Assembly (NCBI GenBank): GCA_947044365.1
Contig: OX345636.1
Location: 48,214,896-48,278,895, forward strand
Length of the DNA: 64,000 nucleotides
Origin: Petrosia ficiformis
Taxonomy: Eukaryota; Porifera; Demospongiae; Haplosclerida; Petrosiidae
Direction: 5' to 3'
Positions 34,877 through 44,208 of the stretch are shown in pieces; within the stretch, counting starts at the first letter, position 1, and every line of letters begins with the position of its first letter. The notes under the pieces were generated by a model. The model was not told where the DNA came from and ran no database searches. It was given only the letters and a program-made list of their open reading frames with translations. The position numbers were made by a program, and so were the translations under genes.

Positions 34877-35400
34877 ATGATTAAAACTTCCAATATGCTA
34901 GGCCCACCCAGGAGTTTTTGGCTAGATCTGCCCCTGATTGGATTTATTATAAATGGTTGTCTAATAGAATATCATCATGATCATTGCGATCATCACAGTC
35001 TTGAACTTCAAGAGAGTCCAGTTTTCTTCTTGTTGCCATTTTTAGTACACTTTTTTACGATGGCCATATTGATGTTGAATTTTATCTGCAAACTTACTTA
35101 TTCTGATACGATGCCCTGGTGGAAATTCAAAAGGCAGATTTTAACTTTGATTGGGGCCCGTACATTATTCTAATTTTCGTCTCTCGATGTAAAATTCAAT
35201 TACCGTAATGGAGTTTTTTGGCCCATCTCAAATATCCGTTTCCATAATGGCATCTATCATCAAACCCACTCACAATGAAGCATTCAACAATATAATTTGG
35301 GAATGTTTGTTTGAGAAGCTCAATGATGTCAGGCGGCTCAGGCCTATTTAAAAGAATACGAAATATAGGACTTTATTTCACCATGTATTATACCTGCTAC
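34877..35400 (-). other. Possible coding relic, unidentified
   Basis: Minus-strand readings near 35361-35200 give RPEPPDIIELLKQTFPNYIV and ECFIVSGFDDRCHYGN before a stop, and near 35060-34950 an acidic stretch LEVQDCDDRNDHDDILL. The composition is protein-like, but frames are short and broken and I recognise no family. A transposon-type end, TAGATCTGCCCCTG, sits at 34921-34937, so a decayed mobile element is a reasonable guess. Confidence 0.25.
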
Positions 35401-36502
35401 TTTCAGCTTGCTCAACAAAATTCATTTTAACACAGGAAGCTATGCCTGTGTGATTGTAATTATCATTTGGATCTTGGTTGTGAAAGCACAGCTGATTGTG
35501 GTTGAACTGTTCATGCACAATTTGCAAGTTTTCATTATCACCAGTGAAATGTATTGCACAATAATTAATTCAAACATCTTTGTTACATTTACCATAGAGG
35601 TCATGCTATTCTGTTCTAAATATCTAAAAATTCAAAGGTTATTAATTCGTTAACATTATTTTATACCACATTCAGAATATGACTAACAAGAATAGGTTGT
35701 TAAATTAGACTGCTGTGTTAGTTTTGTTAGTTATGTGGTGCAGTAAACACAAAATAATGGTAAAAAAAATATCCAATATAATGAAAACATTATTTCAGAA
35801 CTGTTAAAAGAAAACATGGAAGTGAATCTCTATAGAATGCAGTAACGATATTGTCTGTACCGTTACAATTGCGTTACAATATTGATAGCTATATTATTTT
35901 AATTCATGCATCCAGAAGAGTTCATTGCAACAAGTGCATAAATGATTGCAGTTACAAACCTCCATAATTTATAATATAATTATAATAGATGAAATTCTCT
36001 TGTTGAAGTTGAGTAGCAATTCCTGTTCAAAGAAATCTAGAATTACTGTAATTTGTATGCCACAGTATAAAAATGCAACATCATACCTTCCAGCACGCAC
36101 ACGCGATAATTATTAATTTAATATTATAATTATAATGTTATTAACAGTAATTATTAATAAACTGTAATAATCTTCAATCAGAATTTGTGCTGTGGATTTC
36201 TGTGAATCTTCTTTACATTCTTCTGCATTTCTTTACATTCTTCTACATTGCTGTGGATTTCTGTTGATTACTTTGCTCCTGTACGAGATTTCCACACCGT
36301 TGCAGACCCCTCGCCCTGGAGACTCTCTGTCTGGTCCGTTTCGATTTGCCTATCTGCTGGCGGAACTAAGAAAGTCTTTTCACACCTATAATAGGGACTT
36401 GGGAGTCTTTCTCCTCCATTCGTTCTTTTAATTTGAGGTATAGTACATGTTATGGAATTGTTCTCTAAATAGTATCTTAAATTTGTGTTAGATCACTTGT
36501 TA

Positions 36503-36544
<42 letters not shown>

Positions 36545-36782
36545 ATGATGAAGCCACACTTCAAAGCCTTTAGCAGTGCTATAACTGTGATATGTTGCAC
36601 TGGGTGCCCTTTGATGTTTCATATGTGCATGTGCACTGTTGTTTGTTAACACCTTTCTAATGATCCACAGCTGTAGTTCAATATTACAATATATTAAACT
36701 CCAGTATATAATTGATAATATCGAAACAGAAAGATTAAATGACATAATCAAATAATTCCAAATCAAAGCAGAGAGTTAACAA
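35401..36782. other. Spacer with AT microsatellite
   Basis: An (AT)n run lies at 36506-36541. At 36190-36260 there is a short imperfect tandem repeat around CTTTACATTCTTCT and GCTGTGGATTTCTGT. No gene is recognised. Confidence 0.45.
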
Positions 36783-37118
36783 TCATAGTTCTTGAATAGT
36801 TTGGCAGATAAGAAGTTCTGAAATAAAAACACACAGCCATGTGTTCAACAGCACGGCACTGCACTTTGGCGAAATAACTTCCTTGTGACAAGGTTCTTCT
36901 GGATTCCAAGCGTTGTAATCTTGATACCTGTCTGTGAAATCCTTCATTGCCCAATGTGAGCTGACATCAGTGTTTTGGGGAACTTAAGGCTCTGACAACT
37001 TAGCAAGATCATTGTCAGAAGCTGCCTGGAAACGATGTTTGCCTTTTAATGACAGTGACAGCCTTCGTTTTTTTACTGGATGATTGTCTTTCGACGGTGA
37101 AACATTCTCCTTTTCCAT
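36783..37118 (-). pseudogene. Tyrosine-recombinase-like (Crypton/KIAA1958-type) N-terminal relic
   Basis: From the ATG at 37118 the frame reads MEKENVSPSKDN, a basic patch KKRRLSLSLKGKHRF, then NDLAKLSEP and an in-frame TAA. It then continues with VPQNTDVSSHWAMKDFTDRY, NAWNPEEPCHKEVI and AVLLNTWLCVFISEL. The pattern NT...WA...F.....N, then an acidic Pro-Cys segment, then LLN.WL..F..E, is what I recall for the N-terminal region of Crypton-derived recombinase-like proteins (DUF3504 relatives). The catalytic tyrosine-recombinase domain is missing and the internal stop shows decay. Confidence 0.5.
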
Positions 37119-37268
37119 ATCTTTACTGCTTGCAGCTTGCCCTTCATGTGCGTGTTATGACTGCGCACACGTGAACATGGGCAATTTTTACAGACACGTG
37201 TGACTTCACCATGTACATATATTGCTACTCGTATAATATCACATATATTGCTACTCGTACAATATCAC

Positions 37269-37308
37269 ATTTATAAGCACCCCGCCCTCGGGCTTGGTGC
37301 TTATAAAT
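37269..37308. repeat. Palindrome with GC-rich core
   Basis: The arms ATTTATAAGCACC and GGTGCTTATAAAT enclose CCGCCCTCGGGCTT. This is a stable hairpin of about 40 bases. Confidence 0.8.
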
Positions 37309-37380
37309 GGGATATAGCACTCGTAGCGTGACATAGCATATACATATATATATAATATTATATATATATGAAATATATAT

Positions 37381-37526
37381 AGTATGCTAATAGGTCCTAT
37401 ATACAAAATATAGGGCCTGAGTTTGTGTCCAAGGATGTGATATAGCCGAGCCTGCGAGGGCTGTATCACATCCGAGGACACAAAACGAGGGTCCTATATT
37501 CAGTATATAGGACCTATTAGCATACT
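37381..37526. repeat. 146-bp foldback palindrome
   Basis: AGTATGCTAATAGGTCCTAT at the left pairs with ATAGGACCTATTAGCATACT at the right. Inner pairs are TTTGTGTCC/GGACACAAA and GGATGTGATATAGCC/GGCTGTATCACATCC, with a tiny centre around GAGCCTGCGA. There is no ORF. Its build is like the foldback at 51054-51213, a separate family with a similar CG-containing centre. Confidence 0.85.
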
Positions 37527-37612
37527 ACATGTATATACAATATATTGTATGATGGTGAATCTCCTGCATATTGTGCTCATGGAAGGTCTATATACAATAT
37601 ATAGAACTCACC

Positions 37613-37670
37613 ACATCAAAAGGTAGATGTCACCATCATACTAGTATGATGGTGACATCATCCCTTTGAT
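37613..37670. repeat. Perfect palindrome flanked by further inverted bases
   Basis: GATGTCACCATCATA and TATGATGGTGACATC (37626-37659) face each other across CTAG. Pairing extends outward, less perfectly, to CATCAAAAGG and CCCTTTGATG. Confidence 0.85.
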
Positions 37671-37744
37671 GTTTAACTGTCTATCTGATACCATTCTGGC
37701 CTTGTTTGCATAGTTTATTCGTTAAGCTGATGCATTGATAACTA

Positions 37745-37998
37745 AAGGTTCATGTTCCCCATGACCTCAGAAAAATATTCATAACTGTAGTTTGGAACAA
37801 CCAGTAATCTTTTTACCTACACCATTTCCATATAATAGTCCTTCCCGTTCTTTTTTGTGTATGTCAAATTTCAATCCATTGCTTCATTATTGAGTTACAG
37901 TATAATCATGTATTAACTTTATGACATTAAACTATACACTATAGTACATATAAAGTCCCTACATCCTAATTTTGAGATATGTGAACAGACTTTAGTTT
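37745..37998. repeat. Dispersed 250-bp repeat, copy 1
   Basis: This matches 54958-55212. Shared segments include TCATAACT-TAGTTTG, ATCCATTGCTT-ATTATTGAG, TACAGTATAATCATGTATTA and CATCCTAATTTTGAG. Short inverted ends (GTTCACC versus GTGAAC) are visible in the other copy. It is non-coding. Confidence 0.75.
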
Positions 37999-38445
37999 AG
38001 TCAAGTGTTTGTGAAAACCGTATTTTATTAAATCAAACTGGGTATGCAGTGGTGTAGGAAGCACGGGGACCATGGGGCACTGGATCCCATTGATAAAATT
38101 TCATGGGGGCATGGCCCCATGGAATTTTATACTTCTTATATAATAGAAATGCATAATTATGGACTGCCCAATATATAATCAGGTGTAATAATAACACTTG
38201 TGGTTTATGGTATAAGAATCAGCTGCACAAGCCACATAAAAATTATATGCTACTTGGCCCTAACATGGATGTTAATAAAATTATAGTAGTTATGTTTACC
38301 AATAAGAGAGTATATAGTATAATGAACTAAAGTTCTAGTGAAATATTAGCTTCTAAAATTCAGATCACAAAGCACTTTGAAATGTAAATAATTGTATATG
38401 TGTGCAGTCACCAGTTATTAATACATCAGTTTAATAATTACTTTG

Positions 38446-38456
38446 CTTTCTTTAGA
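38446..38456 (+). promoter_or_regulatory. Likely 3' splice site of a 5'-UTR intron
   Basis: CTTTCTTTAG, a pyrimidine tract ending in AG, lies nine bases before the ATG at 38464 in otherwise AT-rich DNA. This suggests that the coding exon is preceded by a non-coding exon not located here. Confidence 0.4.
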
Positions 38457-38463
38457 AAATAAC

Positions 38464-40347
38464 ATGAAGAAAAAATACCGTTATGTGAAAGCTGTATTAA
38501 TCATTACAATATCTATTTTTGCTGTAATGCAGTTATATTATTCTACTCACAAACCATTAAAAGATCTCACATTTGCTGTAGACCGATTACAGCCTCTTCA
38601 CCCTCTTTCAGAGATCTGTCAACCATTGCAGACAATACACATGGCTTTTGTTGTTGACAACTGCAATCATTTGACTATACTTCTCAAGAGTTTATTGATG
38701 GATCGTAGTTGTCCCTTGCATTTTCATTTCCTTACGAATGCAACAGATCATTTGATACTAAAAACACTTTTCAATACATGGCAATTTCATTACGTTAACT
38801 ACAGTTTCTATCCTTTGGAGAGCTTCACCCGGACTGCAATGATGTTTTCTGACAAAAGCTACTCCGCTGTGTTTCATAGAATGAAATTAACATTTCCATC
38901 AATACTTCTTTCATCAGTGGACACAGTTATTGTTCTTGATACTAATATTGTCATTTATTTCGATATACATGAGTTATGGACTGTATTTAAAACACTGAAA
39001 ACAGAAAATAAAGTGTTTTCTGCATTTAAAAAGTCTGGTGTTTGTAAAAACCTTCAAAATTTTGAGGATTGCTTTGAGACCAATGTAATACTGTTTGATT
39101 TACAATCAATGAGGGAGAAGAATATAATTTTTAAATTGTCGAATACTGAACAAATGTATAATCATTGGTCATATGAGTTACCACTATGTGAATGGAATGT
39201 TCAGTTAATTGGATCACGTGACACAAAATGTGATCAAAATTATCGTATCATTCAATATGAATCTATAAACGATTTGAGAGCAAACATTGCTCAGAATCTA
39301 TCATTGAATAAAATACTAGAATATGACAACTATTTACTACAATACTTGTTAATAGATCGTGATATAATATTAGAGAGGACTGTACGAGAACATGACTTAA
39401 CAACTTACGAGGATGTGTGCAATAACTTGAAAGAACAGTCTAAGAAAAATTTTATAACTCGTCTTTTTTTCTATGGTACACCATACAGTTCTGTGGATAC
39501 GTATGATGTTACTCTTGTTACTCAGTTGACTATGGACAGAGTACATACAATGCACAAGTTACTCAATCATTGGAATGGCCCTGCTAGTATCACTGTGTAT
39601 GGCAATGAATCAGAAAAATGGAACTTTATGAATGCCTATAGTGTAAGACCAAATGTAGTGATACATGTTGTGTATAAACGAAATGGCTACTATTATCCTA
39701 TTAACTACTTAAGAAATACAGCTCTAAGTACAGTTGAAACACCATATGTCTTCCTTACTGATCTAGATTTCTTGCCCTCTTATAATCTTTACTCTCACCT
39801 CAAAAAGGCAGCTGAATTATTAATGACAGTAACACAACAGAGAGCATTAGTTGTGCCTGCATTTGAAGCTATGGAGAAAAACACTATTTTTCCTACAGAT
39901 AAAGCCATGTTACTAGAACAGATGAAAGAATCATTTGTCCGTCCTTTTCATCCGTATTTCAGAGGACACACTCCTACAAATTACAGAAAATGGGTTGAGG
40001 CATCCGATCCATATGTAACGAGATGGGTTAAGGATTATGAGCCCTATGTACTAGTCAGGAGTAATGTAGTGAGATATGACCAACGCTTTATGGGGTATGG
40101 ATTCAATAAAATCAGTCATATTGCTGAACTGAAAGCACAAGGTTATGAGTTTGTTGTCTTACCAGAGCCATTTTTAATTCACTATCCTCATTCCCATTCT
40201 GAGCATCGCTTGAAGATAACTGGATTTTTAAAGCAGTGCATGAAGCACATGTATGTGAAGACTTTCTTTGACGAATTATGTGCAAAATATGGACGTGATA
40301 GCATAAAGTCTGATAAGAAAGCAAAGATTAAGAATGTTTGCTTATAA
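38464..40347 (+). CDS. LARGE: LARGE-type bifunctional glycosyltransferase paralogue (GT8-like plus GT49)
   Basis: The coding region is a single exon of 627 residues, starting at the ATG at 38464. The open frame begins slightly upstream, but only at a TTG. The N-terminus is a type II Golgi anchor (KKKYRYVKAVLIITISIFAV). Residues about 55-320 resemble the xylosyltransferase (GT8) half of LARGE: PLHFHFLTNATDHLIL, VIVLDTNIVIYFDIHELW, WNVQL. Residues about 360-610 match the GT49 glucuronyltransferase half: DVTLVTQLTMDRVHTM, YYPINYLRNTALS, FLTDLDFLPSYNLYSHL, RGHTPTNYRKW, MGYGFNKISHIAEL. LARGE builds matriglycan on alpha-dystroglycan. Here the second DxD (D433-L-D435) is intact, but the first is DTN (159-161) in place of DTD. 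The segment that normally carries an ADQDIFN-like motif also appears shortened. The xylosyltransferase half may therefore be inactive. A polyadenylation signal (AATAAA) lies at 40447. Confidence 0.88.
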   Translation: MKKKYRYVKAVLIITISIFAVMQLYYSTHKPLKDLTFAVDRLQPLHPLSEICQPLQTIHMAFVVDNCNHLTILLKSLLMDRSCPLHFHFLTNATDHLILKTLFNTWQFHYVNYSFYPLESFTRTAMMFSDKSYSAVFHRMKLTFPSILLSSVDTVIVLDTNIVIYFDIHELWTVFKTLKTENKVFSAFKKSGVCKNLQNFEDCFETNVILFDLQSMREKNIIFKLSNTEQMYNHWSYELPLCEWNVQLIGSRDTKCDQNYRIIQYESINDLRANIAQNLSLNKILEYDNYLLQYLLIDRDIILERTVREHDLTTYEDVCNNLKEQSKKNFITRLFFYGTPYSSVDTYDVTLVTQLTMDRVHTMHKLLNHWNGPASITVYGNESEKWNFMNAYSVRPNVVIHVVYKRNGYYYPINYLRNTALSTVETPYVFLTDLDFLPSYNLYSHLKKAAELLMTVTQQRALVVPAFEAMEKNTIFPTDKAMLLEQMKESFVRPFHPYFRGHTPTNYRKWVEASDPYVTRWVKDYEPYVLVRSNVVRYDQRFMGYGFNKISHIAELKAQGYEFVVLPEPFLIHYPHSHSEHRLKITGFLKQCMKHMYVKTFFDELCAKYGRDSIKSDKKAKIKNVCL

Positions 40348-40811
40348 CTTATTAATCTTACATTAGCTGTATTTATACCTTTTTTATAGTTTTAGCTATT
40401 TAGTTATTAAATTGTTGATTGAATTCATCCACACAGACCCGTTGGGAATAAACATGCACTGATTGGTTTTTCATTGGTTATATGAATTTCATGTGCTTAA
40501 TATATAATGCTTTTTCATATGTTCTATATGAAGTAGCCAATACTATTTCTAATTGAAAATACAATGTTTACTTCCCATTAATATAAACATGTTTATTTAT
40601 GTTCCTAATAAGAAGCAGATGTACTATCCCATTTATGACAGAAATGTAAACAATCATTATGATCCCATTGGATATATACCACAAAAACAAATAGTTAATT
40701 TAGTGGTTAGTACAGTTGCAAGTTCAATCACTTAAGGTGCTGTCTACTCGTATTTCATGTCAAAAATTTGGTATCATTTATACTAAAGTACATGATAATA
40801 CTGAGATGAGA
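40348..40811. other. 3' flank of the LARGE-like gene
   Basis: It contains AATAAA at 40447-40452, about 100 bases past the stop codon. No other feature is seen. Confidence 0.5.
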
Positions 40812-40948
40812 GAAAGAAAGAAAGAAAGAAAGAAAGACACCTGAGGCAAATGAAAAATGAAAAAATGAGTTGCCTCAGGTGGGATTTGAACCCACGACAC
40901 TCTGCACTCCGGACAGATGCTCTTACCAACTGAGCTACCAAGGCAGCT
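40812..40948 (-). mobile_element. tRNA-derived SINE, copy 1, with (TTTC)n tail
   Basis: The minus-strand head folds as a 74-nt tRNA cloverleaf. It has an acceptor of seven pairs including G-U, D-arm GCTC/GAGC, anticodon stem TCTGT/GCAGA with loop CCGGAGT (apparent GGA), and T-arm GTGGG/CCCAC around TTCAAAT. Base 33 is C instead of U, and a Ser-type anticodon lacks the long variable arm, so it is not a working tRNA-Ser. A body with a second TTGCCTCAGGTG follows, then a TTTC run. The same unit recurs at 44176 and 60228, which identifies it as a SINE. Confidence 0.85.
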
Positions 40949-41079
40949 CAGCTGGCATGGTCCAAATCAAACATCTCACTCATACACCTGTGTGAACAGG
41001 CTAACTAAACCGGTATACATGTAATTGTATATGGCCATCAAAAAAGTTTGTAAACACATAATTTAATTTATACCTTCCA

Positions 41080-41300
41080 ATACTTAGTACACATTATGTC
41101 ATAGCAACATACATACATGTAGCCACAACATCCTCTATGACAATTGACAAACTAAATTTAAACTCATGCTATTCCTTGCAACTGTACTAACCAATAAAAT
41201 GGTTATTTTAACAATTTATTTTTTGCAGTGATAGAACATGTGTATAATAATCATGTTCATAACTTAAGTAAAATTGTATTCTTTATTATGGCATACTGTC
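41080..41300. repeat. Partial dispersed copy of the 6462/7147 repeat
   Basis: The sequence through TATTCCTTGCAA, ACTAACCAATAAAATGGTTA and TTGCAGTG parallels 6775-6850 and 7500-7570. Only this central part is recognisable. Confidence 0.55.
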
Positions 41301-41730
41301 CTAATTAGCTGTTCCAGGTTTATTGTCTCCACAATTTTTGCTATGTCTTAAGATTTCAAAGCCATACACTCAACCAAAAGTTAAAGTAATATCCTTCTAG
41401 ATATATTGTAATTCTTTTTTTAAAAATTATCTATGGAGAGCAGAGTTTATTTGTTGACAAATTCTATAAAATTTGTCCTTATATTAACAAATGACAAATA
41501 ACACACTGTAAAAATAGGTTATTTTAACCCTTATTTGGTTACAATACCAGTCATTTTACTTTCTGTTGTAAACATGTTTATTGCAAAATTCAACACTTCA
41601 TAATTTAAAAAAAAAGTCATCTACTACATACACATGTATAAAGTGAATTATGTGTACACACACACACACAAATGCACAAACACAAGTAAAAGATCATTGT
41701 TCAACAATCAAATCAGTTTTTTATTTCATG

Positions 41731-44177
41731 TTACACATTTTTAACATAGTTTGTTGGTACTATCCCTGACTCGTCACCTCTGGTACAAAACAGCCAGTCT
41801 TGATCAATCTTTTCCTTAACAAGAAGTGTTTCCCCTCTTTTAAAGGATAATTCTTTTTCTTCTTCTCCAAGACAATCAAATATTGCTTGGACATACCTTT
41901 AATGGGATGAAGAAGATATGCAGTACTTAGATATAGTACTTAGTAGTATTACATATTACTAGTAATTTAATGCAACCATTCACACTATGATGTGGTACTC
42001 GAGCAAACTAAAACACTTAACTGATATCATTACATATATACGTAGACATACATGTAAAACAAGATTTCAGACAGTAAGACAGTAAGTATATTTAGCTATT
42101 AAATTTACATGTACATGTACAATGTAGGTCTAGATGTATCTTCATTAATTAAGAAGTGAATAGTCAGTTTCCAGGCATAATTATACAATTGGTGTTGTTG
42201 CCATTAAAATTCTGACATTTTGCACAGGAAGCCAACAAAATGTTATACAAGAAAACTACACATGATGTAATACGTTACTTCACATAACAATTTTGTTGGC
42301 TTCCTGTACTAAATGGCAGAATTATGAGTATATAAAAGAGAGAGTACTACTTTGCAAATATTATAACAAAAGTACTGATTATCTTAGAGCAGGGTGGTCA
42401 AGGTTATAGCACGAAGCCACGAACTATCTCTCTTTTGTGATGCCTGAATTCATACATGTACAGTATACAATTACAATCATAAAAATTCAATTACAATTAC
42501 ACTTTCAATTATACCATTTCAGAGAATATCATTTATAGGGATAATTATAATTGCAATTACAATTACTGAGTGATTTCATTGGCTTAAAATTAAAAATTGA
42601 ATTACTAAATACTAACTGTAACTATAATGTACATGTATATGTAAATCAATCAGTATTACACCTAATAAACATTAAGGTTCTGAAAAAGAGCATCACTTAA
42701 AAAACAACGCTCTGGTCTAAACATTTTCCAGAAATGGTGAAAATCCTCTCCACTGGTGCTAATGATGGTGGAAAGGCTTAATAATGTGATTAAGAATTGA
42801 AGTAGATCTTGCAGCTATTATGAGAGCAAAAAATGGGCAACTGACACCAAGTGACTGAACTTAAAAATAATTATATTGTCAAGTAATGTTTGTAGCTGCG
42901 ATTTACAACATTTTCACAATAACAGAAGTTATAGAACAAAGAGATGAAAAGGAGCAGCTGTAATTTTGATAATGCCAAGCCAGCTTGGATAATAAGCACA
43001 CAAAACTGCTGGTGTGTGTAACTGCAGTACATCTTTATGACTTGTACTTAAATGACATTACAAATACAATTAAAATTACAATTATATTGTTCTTAACTGA
43101 CATACATGTATTGTATGTATCATTTATGATTACACAACTTTAGCTGTAATTGTTAATTAAATTACAATTACAATTGTAATTAAACCCAGGTCTGGTATAC
43201 ATGCACATGTACATTGTGTGTCAATAAGTCACCATACAGTATAGTATTTACACACTTGTTTCGTTTCTGCACTACAGTAGTTCAACAGTAGTTAACCCTC
43301 GCCTGCATACAGTAGAGGACATAAAAAGTTAACGTTTCGTAATCGTTCTACGATCGTTTTTTAGACAGAGGACCAAAATCATGCTCCGTTAGCTGCAAGA
43401 AAGCAGCAAGGCGAGCATTTGAAAGTGTAAGTACATGTAGTCCCTGGCGACAAGGATCAAAATAATAATTTTTGCATTTTCTAAAACCTTTCAGTTATAA
43501 AGTTATGACATTTTTTACAACTCACGATTGCTGTTTCACGACTTTCAAGACTCTGGTACCAAACTGGTACCAAACACGTATATGGAAACATAACTCATCT
43601 TGTTTGAAGGCTATCACTGTCAAATCACAGCTTAAAATAAAGTACAGTTGAAGTACATGTAGTGGCTGCTACAACGTCGAGCTGGCTCTAAGCTTTCTGC
43701 TCAATTTCTAGCTCCACTTATTCATTTCATGCACGTGGTTGAACCAAAAAAACTGTTTTATTAAGGTACTGCACTTGAGGAATTGTGTACTCTTGCTATG
43801 ACTGGTGTGTTAGTTGTAACACACACACACATATATGTAATTATTATCTGAGTATAATAATCATTATAACAGTCAAGTATAGTCTGCGATTATTACATTG
43901 TATTTTGTTGTTAGTAGTCATTCTTGTTTCCCAATCACACTTGTGGCGAGGGTTCTGCACTGTAGTTGGTGGACTTGTCAATTGAACACCACAGTAGTGA
44001 TACAGTAATTAGTATACTATACTGACAGTAGAACTAAGGTAATTACTGTACTGTATGGTGATTTTTTATTGACAAATATATACATGTACAATATACATTG
44101 TATAATTGCACATGTAACCAGTATAGTATTAATGTGTAGCTAAATCCTATAATTATACATGATGTTATCGGAGATGT

Positions 44178-44208
<31 letters not shown>

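Noticed and set aside
34877..35173. 98-codon plus-strand ORF as a gene
   Set aside because: No domain, hydrophobic low-information sequence, and it starts next to a transposon-type end.
40868..40945. Functional tRNA-Ser(GGA) gene
   Set aside because: C at position 33, no long variable arm as serine tRNAs require, and two further copies with a common (TTTC)n tail show that it is a SINE.
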